Origin: an uncultured Prevotella sp.
GTDB lineage: Bacteria; Bacteroidota; Bacteroidia; Bacteroidales; Bacteroidaceae
Assembly (NCBI GenBank): GCA_934229335.1
Contig: CAKQDQ010000155.1
Location: 1 to 5,365, forward strand
DNA: 5,365 nt
Reading direction: 5' to 3'
Position numbers and translations under genes: made by a program. Shown here one piece after another: positions 1 to 5,171 of the stretch (position 1 is its first letter; every line of letters begins with the position of its first letter). A model generated the notes under the pieces. It did not search any database. It worked only from the letters and a program-made list of their open reading frames with translations, and was not told where the DNA came from.

Positions 1-95
1 AGACTGTATTAAATATAATTTCAGAAATAAAAATGTTCACTTACTGATATATATAAATAATTTTGAATACTTACTTACCTGAGGTAAATTAACTG

Positions 96-368
96 AAGTT
101 TTGAATTTAGGTTTGTACGGGCTGTTACTGGCTTTGCCACTTGCCTTAAGCAAGAAAGCCCAACAGCACATAGCCCAGGGCAACGCCCTGGGGATGTATC
201 CGTTAGGGATGTCGCCCTGTAAGGGCAAAAGCATTATCTGATTTATTTCAAGCTTTTGCCCTTTCAGGGCGAAGTTCGCTGAAAACGAGTTACCCAGGGT
301 GCCGCTTCGCTTGCCCTGGGCTATGTGCTGTTGGGCTTTCAGCCCGTACAAACCTAAATCCGAAACTT
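96..368. repeat. Large nested imperfect inverted repeat (REP/MITE-like palindrome)
   Basis: Two arms converge on a loop at 233-251. Outer arms 96-124 and 340-368 match with two mismatches. Middle arms 155-183 and 311-339 are a perfect 29-bp inverted match. Inner arms 212-232 and 252-272 match with one mismatch. Each arm is itself made of small hairpins: CCCAGGG/CCCTGGG at 174-192 and 293-320, and GCCCT/AGGGC at 214-226 and 258-270. The left arm has 30 extra bases (125-154) with no partner on the right. The element is much more G+C-rich than its AT-rich flanks. Hairpin clusters with CAGCCC...GGGCTG and CCCAGGG cores recur in many bacterial genomes and are thought to be non-autonomous mobile palindromes; that identity is inferred from memory. 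No transposase is present and no clear target duplication is visible. The open frame across it (37-351, minus) is a by-product of the palindrome. Confidence 0.85.
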
Positions 369-372
369 GAAT

Positions 373-500
373 AAATTAAGAATTACGATTACTTGGAGCA
401 ACTGGGAAATTGAGAATCAGTCATTATGAATAATAATGCGGAATATTACCAGCGAACTTCATCTCCCTCTAAAGTAATCATAACTTTTAATTCTTAATTT
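373..500. repeat. Inverted repeat flanking a short AT-rich spacer
   Basis: A 13-bp perfect inverted match joins 373-385 (AAATTAAGAATTA) to 488-500, and a second 7-bp match joins 388-394 (ATTACTT) to 472-478. The right side has nine bases between its two blocks and the left side only two. The right arm overlaps the stop codon of the lipoprotein gene (494-496). The spacer (about 396-471) holds no gene that I can see. The arms are too far apart for an ordinary intrinsic terminator. It may be a decayed palindromic element or part of the dispersed AT-rich heptad repeats found elsewhere in this window. Confidence 0.4.
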
Positions 501-1546
501 TTCTTTGTCATTTCCTGCACAGGCACGCATCGTCCCGTAATCTTGCCGTCCTTCAGCTTCAGATTAAAGGGCACAGTGGTAATGCCCAATGCCTTGACCA
601 CTGGCGAGCTCCACACCAGTCCGTCGCATATCGTGGTGAGACCCGCTGCGTCATACTCCTTCAGCTTCTTACGACACTGTTTGATGTCGGGGTCGAGACA
701 CACCGTGAGTATGTTGTCTACACGATTGTCGTCCGTAGCATACTGCTTGTTAGTAGCCAACGTCTGTAGCATACGGCAGCTCTCGTCGTTCCATGTTGTC
801 CATACACATATCACGGTGTAGCCCTTCAGCAGCGCACCGTTAGTGACGGGAGTGCCGTTGATGTCGGTAGCGGTGAAGCGCGGCAGCATATCGCCCACAT
901 AGGGCGTAGTGACGGTGCCTACGTCATTGTAGGTCTTGGTGATAAGCAGTCCCACAGGCGTAGAGCGTTCCTCTGGCTTCAAGGCGTTATACATAGTCTT
1001 GAGCAATGCCTTAGCCTTCTTAACGTCAGGCAAGTCAGTGGTCAGGAAGTACTGCCTTACCAGCCATAGCGAGGCAATAGACTTGGGGTTGTCTTTCACA
1101 AACAACTCAGCGTGTTTCTTCATCTCTACTGGCGACAGCTTATCGCAGTTCTTGCGCCATTCCGTAAACTGCTTGTTGTCGTCGGTGCCCTTTATCTCCA
1201 TGGTCTTGAGGTGGGCGGCATCGGCATCGATGGAGATGTCGGCACCTGGCTTCACAAACACTGGCATGACGGCGTAGTTAGGGAACACTATGACGATGGT
1301 GCCCTCTTTCTGAATGTCTTTCTCGTAAGTAAAGCGTCCACCTGCCACGTTGATGGTGTCTATGCCACTGATAACACCGTCGGGTGAATAGACATAGAAG
1401 CTGGCTTGGTTCATGTTAAGAAACCTCGCGTCTATCTTCATATTGCCGCTGCCAGTAGAGCAGGCTATTAGTGTAAAAGCAAAAATAGTCATGGCAACGA
1501 CTGTCGCCATGACTATTCTTCCTGTAATGAGATGTTTCATCAGCAT
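494..1546 (-). CDS. DUF4369/thioredoxin-fold lipoprotein lacking the CxxC motif
   Basis: This is a 350-residue envelope lipoprotein. A signal sequence with a long hydrophobic stretch ends in the lipobox LIAC, making Cys29 the lipidation site. Residues about 36-120 look like a DUF4369-type beta domain (pattern GRFTYEKD...PGADISID), followed by a helical linker around 125-215. The C-terminal part, about 216-345, is a TlpA/AhpC-like thioredoxin fold: 'GDMLPRFTATDINGTPV', then VWTTW at the active-site loop, and a TVPF cis-proline loop (Pro326). The usual WCxxC is replaced by W252-N-D-E-S-C257, so Asn253 and Ser256 stand where the two cysteines should be. Ordinary disulfide exchange is therefore unlikely and a binding or structural role is more plausible. 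The ATG at 1544-1546 was taken, but the ATG at 1538-1540 (MKHLITGR) gives an equally good signal peptide. The gene starts 16 bp after a tRNA gene on the same strand, so it may be transcribed through from the tRNA promoter. The exact function is unknown. Confidence 0.87.
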   Translation of the reverse strand: MLMKHLITGRIVMATVVAMTIFAFTLIACSTGSGNMKIDARFLNMNQASFYVYSPDGVISGIDTINVAGGRFTYEKDIQKEGTIVIVFPNYAVMPVFVKPGADISIDADAAHLKTMEIKGTDDNKQFTEWRKNCDKLSPVEMKKHAELFVKDNPKSIASLWLVRQYFLTTDLPDVKKAKALLKTMYNALKPEERSTPVGLLITKTYNDVGTVTTPYVGDMLPRFTATDINGTPVTNGALLKGYTVICVWTTWNDESCRMLQTLATNKQYATDDNRVDNILTVCLDPDIKQCRKKLKEYDAAGLTTICDGLVWSSPVVKALGITTVPFNLKLKDGKITGRCVPVQEMTKKN

Positions 1547-1562
1547 TATGTTTCAATTATAG

Positions 1563-1648
1563 TGCCGCGAGCGGGACTCGAACCCGCACGACCGTTTCGG
1601 GTCAAGGGATTTTAAGTCCCTCGTGTCTACCAATTCCACCATTGCGGC
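1563..1648 (-). tRNA. tRNA-Leu (anticodon TAA)
   Basis: Read on the minus strand, this 86-nt sequence folds as a class II tRNA. It has a D region with GGAATTGGTAGACAC, an anticodon stem AGGGA/TCCCT with loop CTTAAAA, a long variable arm (TGACC...GGTC), and a T arm GCGGG-TTCGAGT-CCCGC. The anticodon TAA lies at 1612-1614, which reads UUA leucine codons. The acceptor stem GCCGCAA/TCGCGGC pairs at six of seven positions, with an A-C mismatch at pair 6-67. The discriminator base is A and CCA is not encoded, so it must be added enzymatically. The gene has a matching promoter at 1666-1697. Confidence 0.96.
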
Positions 1649-1665
1649 AGCCGTATAAGCATTTG

Positions 1666-1697
1666 CAAAGGTACACATTTAGTGTGAGATGAGCAAG
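1666..1697 (-). promoter_or_regulatory. Bacteroidetes-type promoter of tRNA-Leu
   Basis: On the minus strand TACCTTTG (1673-1666) matches the -7 consensus TAnnTTTG exactly, followed by GC as is common before Bacteroidetes tRNA genes. A degenerate -33 element CTTG lies at 1697-1694, 20 nt upstream. Transcription would start near 1660, about a dozen bases before the mature tRNA. It may also serve the lipoprotein gene downstream. Confidence 0.65.
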
Positions 1698-1752
1698 CCT
1701 TTTTATATATTTTAACGTTTTGAGAGTAAAATGTAATGTAGTTAGGTTGAAG

Positions 1753-1893
1753 CTATGCTGTTGTATGCTTTAATGCCACAAATGGTGCAAACTGTGCCGC
1801 TCGACTCTCTAATGGCATCTGGGGGTGGTTTACCGACACATGATGCGGAAGGTTTATTATGTCATCGTAATTCTCACTCTTTATGTCTCTCAT
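1753..1893 (-). CDS. Small YolD-like protein coupled to the Y-family polymerase
   Basis: This is a 46-codon gene whose ATG (1893-1891) overlaps the polymerase stop TGA (1892-1890) as ATGA, the classic arrangement for translational coupling. The product runs YDDIINLPHHVS (residues 9-20), then HPQMPLESRAAQFAPF (23-38). It shares the pattern 'DIInLPHHVS..HPqM....RAAQFaPFaAL' with small proteins encoded next to UvrX-type Y-family polymerases in Firmicutes and Bacteroidetes, which belong to or resemble the YolD-like family. This family assignment is from memory. Relatives usually continue past 'AL' with 'TGY..A' and a further helix, to roughly 90-120 residues as I recall. Here the frame runs VALKHTTA and stops at TAG, with no continuation visible in the other two frames. 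It is therefore either a short form or a C-terminally truncated one. The role is unknown, perhaps a polymerase accessory factor. Confidence 0.78.
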   Translation of the reverse strand: MRDIKSENYDDIINLPHHVSVNHPQMPLESRAAQFAPFVALKHTTA

Positions 1894-3386
1894 GCCTTAT
1901 GTCCTCCTATCTGTTCGTTACGCTCACGTGCCGTGGCACCGTCGTCAAAGTTTAATCCTTTTAATATGGCGTTCTTACCGTAACGCCGTTTTATGGCAAG
2001 CTGCGCCTCTTGCAACCTCCGTTCTTTCGCTAACCGCTTACGCTCATTCTCTGCGTCACGCATTGCTGCCTCTGTGTCTGTAAAGAGGTCTAACTGACGG
2101 GGCTTTGACGCCTCTCTTGCCGCTTTCTCCTCTTTCTCAAGGCGATTCACCGTAAGGTTTAGCCGACGTATCAATAGCGAGGGGTTCACTATACGGTCAT
2201 ACAGCCTCAGTACGGCGGCGGAGATAAGGCGCGACGACGAGGTGGCGGCATGCAGATTCTCTGTGCCATGCGACGGCTTGGGCACACGCCTGCCATAGCG
2301 GTCTGCCACTACCTCTCCATCATAAACACTGCTGATTGCTGGATTGGTAAGGCTCTCAACGTCATAACCCACTGTCAGCGTCACCTGCACCGTCACTAAT
2401 CTCTTGTCTACAAGATCTAACGCTAAAGACTCCGCCATCTCGTGTACCACCACACGTGCCTTTATACTGCTGTACGCACACTGTAACACCTGACCGCTGC
2501 TCAGCGATGTTGTCTCAGGCACGTAAGCCTTAACCTGCGCTATGGTACACGGCTCCCAGCCCCATGCATGGTCTATTAGCAACTCTGCATTGACGCCAAA
2601 GAGACGATACAGCAAATCTTCATTGACTACTGACAGCCGCGCTATCTTGCCCATGGTGTCTACACCATACGGAGCAAGTCGTGCCGCTATGCCGCGACCT
2701 ACACGCCAAAAGCTGGTAAGGGGACGATGATTCCACAGTGTGCGGCGATACGACATCTCATCAAGCTCGCCTATGCGCACACCGTCTTTGTCGGCAGGGA
2801 TGTGCTTTGCCACAATATCCATCGCCACCTTACATAGATACATATTAGTACCTATACCAGCTGTAGCTGTAATGCCAGTTGTAGCAAGTACATCACGTAT
2901 CATCGTCATAGCAAGCTGATGTGCTGTCATACCGTAGCTCTGCAGATAGGGAGTGACATCCATAAACACTTCATCAATGCTATATATATGAATATCCTCT
3001 GGCGCAACGTATTTGAGATACACATTATACACCTCTGTGCTAACCTCCATATAGCGTTTCATACGTGGCGGAGCAACAATATAGTCCACCTCCCAGTCTG
3101 GGTGACTCTGCAACTCATCGTCACGCCACGAACGTCCCGTGACTCGGCCGTTACAGCGGGCGCGGATGCCTGCATTTACCTCTCTTACCCGTTGTACTAC
3201 CTCAAAGAGACGCGCTCTACCTGCTATGCCGTGTGCCTTCAAAGAAGGAGAGACAGCAAGGCATATCGTCTTCTCTGTACGTGACGAGTCGGCAACAACA
3301 AGATTTGTCGACAGAGGATCAAGACCTCGGTCAACGCACTCTACGGAGGCGAAAAAGGATTTCAAATCTATGGCAAGATACGTCAT
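1890..3386 (-). CDS. Y-family DNA polymerase (UmuC/UvrX-like translesion polymerase)
   Basis: This 498-residue protein inserts nucleotides opposite damaged template bases. The palm opens with AIDLKSFFASVE: Asp7 is the first metal ligand and Phe12 the predicted steric gate against ribonucleotides. The second catalytic motif YSIDEVF supplies Asp138 and Glu139, so the triad is intact. GIGTNMYLCKVAMDIVAKHI (177-196) is the conserved end of the palm, and FWRVGRGIAARLAPYG (226-241) is the thumb helix-hairpin-helix. The little finger spans about 290-415. QLDLF at 431-435 is a textbook beta-clamp-binding motif. A charged helix follows, then a tail ERNEQIGGHKA that I recall from UvrX-type polymerases. 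An insertion near 78-110 (CNGRVTGRSWRDDELQ... PPRMKRY) also fits that subgroup rather than DinB. The length is longer than DinB and close to the usual 450-500 of the subgroup. The gene is first in a two-gene unit with the small YolD-like gene. No umuD or lexA is visible in the window. Confidence 0.93.
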   Translation of the reverse strand: MTYLAIDLKSFFASVECVDRGLDPLSTNLVVADSSRTEKTICLAVSPSLKAHGIAGRARLFEVVQRVREVNAGIRARCNGRVTGRSWRDDELQSHPDWEVDYIVAPPRMKRYMEVSTEVYNVYLKYVAPEDIHIYSIDEVFMDVTPYLQSYGMTAHQLAMTMIRDVLATTGITATAGIGTNMYLCKVAMDIVAKHIPADKDGVRIGELDEMSYRRTLWNHRPLTSFWRVGRGIAARLAPYGVDTMGKIARLSVVNEDLLYRLFGVNAELLIDHAWGWEPCTIAQVKAYVPETTSLSSGQVLQCAYSSIKARVVVHEMAESLALDLVDKRLVTVQVTLTVGYDVESLTNPAISSVYDGEVVADRYGRRVPKPSHGTENLHAATSSSRLISAAVLRLYDRIVNPSLLIRRLNLTVNRLEKEEKAAREASKPRQLDLFTDTEAAMRDAENERKRLAKERRLQEAQLAIKRRYGKNAILKGLNFDDGATARERNEQIGGHKA

Positions 3387-3404
3387 TGATGATTGATGAT
3401 TGAC
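3384..3404. repeat. Heptad microsatellite at the polymerase start codon
   Basis: Two perfect ATTGATG units (3385-3391, 3392-3398) and a partial third (3399-3404) run directly into the start codon region of the polymerase gene (ATG complement at 3384-3386). Gain or loss of a unit would alter the leader next to the start codon but not the coding frame. Confidence 0.6.
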
Positions 3405-3560
3405 AACTAATAATCAGGCTGCAGCATTGTTTACGACATTGCTATTACGCATTATTAATTATCACTTATGAATTATGCTTTATTTATTATAAATTATCTT
3501 TCCATATATATGTACCGCAAAATTACAAATATATTTTGAAATTACAAAACAAATATATAA
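3387..3560. other. AT-rich leader and promoter region of the polymerase gene
   Basis: There is no gene here. About 125 nt lies between the predicted transcription start near 3511 and the polymerase ATG. It holds heptad-like AT repeats, including CTTATGAATTATG around 3464-3476, which resembles the AATTATG units of the array at 4769-5281. Beyond the promoter (3518-3548) the sequence is almost pure A and T. I see no riboswitch or strong hairpin. Confidence 0.5.
3518..3548 (-). promoter_or_regulatory. Bacteroidetes-type promoter of the Y-polymerase unit
   Basis: On the minus strand the -7 box TAATTTTG (3525-3518) matches TAnnTTTG exactly, and the -33 box TTTG (3548-3545) lies 19 nt upstream, which is the consensus spacing. 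Transcription would start near 3511. I recognise no LexA-type operator overlapping it, so damage control of the unit cannot be read from the sequence. Confidence 0.7.
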
Positions 3561-3658
3561 AAAAACAACATTTGTAAGCAGCGTGTCCTACAATACTCAG
3601 AAAGGAACAACTTGACCTTTAGGCAAGAATATGCGCCTGAAACCATTTGGCACGATAC

Positions 3659-3910
3659 TCAACATGCCAACGCACAAGGTCGGTATGACATTAACAACAA
3701 CATTGCAGAGTAGATAAATGCCATGGAGGTTATAAATCTATTCTGTACAAGAATGTCATAAAGTGACTTTGTAAGTCTGTTCTTCTTGTCAAGCATATCG
3801 TTATTTGGAGATATGATGTCGAGGAAGTACTTGATGATGCACATATCAAAGTGCACTTTCAAGGGATTCGTTGGCAAGGTAATACAAGTACGTGACATTC
3901 CGATAGGCAT
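3659..3910 (-). pseudogene. Possible remnant of an Abi_2-like abortive-infection protein
   Basis: The minus strand is open for 83 codons. The stretch LPTNPLKVHFDMCIIKYF followed by LDIISPNNDM (about 3893-3795) resembles the part of Abi_2 (AbiD/AbiF-like) proteins near their C-terminus, where a pattern like 'CIIKYFL..I.P.N....' precedes 'YP.ID...MGFP..W'. After NNDM the resemblance fades and the expected MGFP..W motif is absent in this frame. The N-terminal 200 or so residues of the family are not found upstream, where the opposite strand carries another gene fragment instead. Seen directly: the open frame and motif. Inferred: the family. The reading could be fortuitous. If real, it is a truncated and decayed fragment with no start of its own. 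Confidence 0.35.
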
Positions 3911-3928
3911 GGTAGCACGAATAGAGTA

Positions 3929-4285
3929 TTGAAAGACATCGCCTATATCAATGTTGACAAGATGCCTGGCTTAAAGACGACTTCCGGCGTGGAGTTGGCT
4001 GAAGCTTATGAGCAATGGAAGGGCATTATAGAGGAGCAGATTCGCCTGTACGACCAACAAGTTATCTGCTTTGCCTATACTATGTGGCTTTTCAAGAAAG
4101 ACTGGGGCATTGATGAGGACACAGAACATGAGTCCATCCCGTTGGGTAACGACAAACAGATGTTTGCCTATCATAAGGATGGCAGACTTTGCCTTGACAC
4201 ATACCATCCAGGACAGCGGGTCGTTCATAGAGAGGATTATGTAAACGCTATCATAAAGGTTGTGAACAGTCACTTTGACAACTAA
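3929..4285 (+). CDS. N-terminally truncated hypothetical protein, possibly UDG-like fold
   Basis: This 118-codon frame begins at a TTG. In-frame sense codons extend upstream to 3896, and the first ATG is at 3962-3964. The product has VLKDIAYINVDKMPG near its start, then a helix with AYEQWKGIIEEQIRLYDQQVI, and ends with LCLDTYHPGQRVVHREDYVNAII. I recall a Bacteroidales family of about 230 residues with the same order: 'IAFINVKKLP', 'AYE..K.ILL.QI..Y.P.VII', 'L.IDAYHPAQ', 'YVN.I'. Its N-terminal half carries a uracil-DNA-glycosylase-like motif of the form 'WILKEP'. The HPG motif here would be the C-terminal one. The first half is missing: the 300 bases upstream hold no such motif in any frame. 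No promoter or convincing start is visible. It is probably a non-functional gene fragment; the fold assignment is tentative. Confidence 0.5.
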   Translation: MKDIAYINVDKMPGLKTTSGVELAEAYEQWKGIIEEQIRLYDQQVICFAYTMWLFKKDWGIDEDTEHESIPLGNDKQMFAYHKDGRLCLDTYHPGQRVVHREDYVNAIIKVVNSHFDN

Positions 4286-4302
4286 AAACAAACTATCTAC
4301 GT

Positions 4303-4689
4303 ATGAAAAAGCTATTTATCCTTTTTACATTCTGTATATCGGCAGTCTTGGCGTTTGCACAGCAAGCCAAGAAGCCAACGATAATGATTCTGCCAAGTGA
4401 TAACTGGTGCAATCAGCGATACTTCATGACCAATTTTTCTGATCAACGGAATGGGGTGAAAGTTCCAAACTACCAACAAGCATTTTTAGAGGATACGGAG
4501 TTGGGGCAGGTTATCAGTAAAGTCAGTCAAGTACTTACCGAACAGGGCTATAGTATGAAAGATGCTGAACAAGAAATAAAAAGCATCGGCATGAAGACTG
4601 CCGAAGACAATGTGACAACCAGCAAGAAGAGTGGTGCTTCACTTGTGGAAAGTCCTCTTGACCAATTGAAACGTAGGACTAAAGATTAA
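4303..4689 (+). CDS. Secreted DUF6175-like protein, C-terminally truncated
   Basis: This 128-codon gene opens with a clear type I signal peptide, MKKLFILFTFCISAVLAFA, with cleavage expected after Ala19 (AFA|QQ). The mature start KKPTIMILPSDNWC (23-36), a middle segment with VPNYQQAFLEDTELGQVISK (54-73), and SGASLVESPLDQLKRR (110-125) match my recollection of the N-terminal third of DUF6175 proteins, secreted Bacteroidales proteins of roughly 300 residues. In those, the sequence continues 'K.ADI...L.W' after DQLKR. Here it ends RRTKD-stop, and 18 bp later the tandem repeat array begins. The rest of the gene is not found in the window, so a rearrangement at the array probably removed it. The gene starts 17 bp after the preceding fragment. 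No clear promoter is seen. Confidence 0.7.
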   Translation: MKKLFILFTFCISAVLAFAQQAKKPTIMILPSDNWCNQRYFMTNFSDQRNGVKVPNYQQAFLEDTELGQVISKVSQVLTEQGYSMKDAEQEIKSIGMKTAEDNVTTSKKSGASLVESPLDQLKRRTKD

Positions 4690-4768
4690 TGTTATAAAAG
4701 TGTAGTGCGAAGCACAATAAACACCTTGCTCAAATCATTTCTGTTTGACTATAACGCCGCGCCAGCCT

Positions 4769-4824
4769 AATTATGAGTTATGAATTATGAGTTATGAATT
4801 GTGAGTTATGAATTATGAGTTATG
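4769..4824. repeat. Heptad microsatellite, 8 copies (AATTATG/AGTTATG)
   Basis: Eight consecutive 7-bp units alternate between AATTATG and AGTTATG, with one AATTGTG variant (4797-4803). The corresponding tract in unit 2 has six, which accounts exactly for the 14-bp length difference between units. Confidence 0.92.
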
Positions 4825-4880
4825 AAGTCACTTGGATGTTGAGCCATGACTATTCGATTGCCTTCATTTAAATTGAACAT
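4806..4880 (-). pseudogene. IS66-family tnpB 5' fragment, copy 1 (24-codon ORF)
   Basis: The minus-strand ORF starts at ATG (4880-4878) and encodes MFNLNEGNRIVMAQHPSD, then FITHNS and a TAA. The first 18 residues resemble the N-terminus of IS66-type TnpB accessory proteins in Bacteroidetes, where an 'HP.DMR.G' motif follows (family recalled, not searched). The match ends just where the heptad tract begins, so FITHNS and the stop come from the microsatellite. An exact promoter match precedes it. It may still make a short peptide or leader RNA. Confidence 0.55.
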
Positions 4881-4892
4881 GTTTTTTTGAGG

Positions 4893-4924
4893 CAAAGTTA
4901 GCATGTTTCTGGGTTATATGCAAA
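4893..4924 (-). promoter_or_regulatory. Bacteroidetes-type promoter in unit 1
   Basis: On the minus strand TTTG (4924-4921) is followed after 20 nt by TAACTTTG (4900-4893), an exact match to the TTTG...TAnnTTTG consensus. It points at the tnpB-fragment ORF 12 bp downstream, and beyond it antisense to the truncated DUF6175-like gene. Confidence 0.65.
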
Positions 4925-5007
4925 ACGGATGATTTCGGATGGTTATCGAAGCACAATAAACACCTTGCTCAAATCATTTCTGTTTGACTATAACGCCGCG
5001 CCAGCCT

Positions 5008-5049
5008 AATTATGAATTATGAATTATGAGTTATGAATTATGAGTCATG
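5008..5049. repeat. Heptad microsatellite, 6 copies
   Basis: Six units run from AATTATG to AGTCATG, then AAGTCAC marks the return to unique sequence, exactly as in unit 1. Confidence 0.92.
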
Positions 5050-5105
5050 AAGTCACTTGGATGTTGAGCCATGACGATTCGATTGCCTTCATTTAAGTTG
5101 AACAT
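5031..5105 (-). pseudogene. IS66-family tnpB 5' fragment, copy 2 (24-codon ORF)
   Basis: The minus-strand ORF from ATG (5105-5103) encodes the same MFNLNEGNRIVMAQHPSD, then FMTHNS and TAA. In the 18-residue tnpB-like part it differs from copy 1 at only two bases, both synonymous third positions (AAT/AAC and ATA/ATC). The sole residue change (Ile to Met) is in the tail contributed by the heptad junction. Confidence 0.55.
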
Positions 5106-5117
5106 GTCTTTTTGAGG

Positions 5118-5149
5118 CAAAGTTAGCATGTTTCTGGGTTATATGCAAG
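5118..5149 (-). promoter_or_regulatory. Bacteroidetes-type promoter in unit 2
   Basis: The -7 box TAACTTTG (5125-5118) is identical to that of unit 1 and the spacing to the -33 element is again 20 nt. The -33 element has changed from TTTG to CTTG (5149-5146), so this copy may be weaker. Confidence 0.55.
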
Positions 5150-5171
5150 ACGGATGATTTCAGATGGTTAC

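Larger units (their letters stand above)
4708..4946. repeat. Tandem array unit 1 (239 bp)
   Basis: The first full unit starts CGAAGCACAATAAACACC. Its first 61 bp (4708-4768) are identical in all three units. Then come eight 7-bp repeats (4769-4824), a fragment resembling the start of an IS66 tnpB on the minus strand (about 4825-4880), and its minus-strand promoter (4893-4924). It lies directly after the truncated DUF6175-like gene. Confidence 0.92.
4947..5171. repeat. Tandem array unit 2 (225 bp)
   Basis: The second full unit repeats unit 1 in the same orientation with a few substitutions and two fewer heptads. It contains the same 61-bp block (4947-5007), six heptads, the tnpB fragment and a promoter. 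Confidence 0.92.

Noticed and set aside
75..87. Short palindrome TTACCTGAGGTAA
   Set aside because: A 5-bp stem with a 3-nt loop is too small to interpret without other evidence. The rest of 1-95 shows nothing I can support.
37..351. 104-codon open frame on the minus strand
   Set aside because: It lies almost wholly within the inverted repeat, and its composition simply reflects the palindrome. No domain or start signal supports it.
543..1387. Three plus-strand open frames opposite the lipoprotein gene
   Set aside because: They are antisense shadows of a well-supported minus-strand gene and show no recognisable protein features.
1551..1562. TATAATTG as a promoter for the lipoprotein gene
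   Set aside because: It misses the TAnnTTTG consensus by one base and has no TTTG at 19-20 nt upstream, where the tRNA sequence lies.
1755..2083. Two 66-codon plus-strand frames
   Set aside because: They overlap the 3' end of the polymerase and its coupled small gene on the other strand, both of which have family motifs; these frames have none.
2542..3396. Plus-strand open frames opposite the polymerase gene
   Set aside because: They are antisense shadows of a gene with an intact catalytic triad and clamp motif.
3564..3713. Plus-strand reading with ETIWHDTQHANAQGRYD
   Set aside because: It looks protein-like over about 30 residues, but I recognise no family, it has no start codon in context, and it ends at a TAG. 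It may be part of the decayed region, but cannot be supported as a gene.
3971..4291. 106-codon minus-strand frame
   Set aside because: It is antisense to the plus-strand fragment with YHPG and YVN motifs. The plus-strand reading has the better family resemblance.
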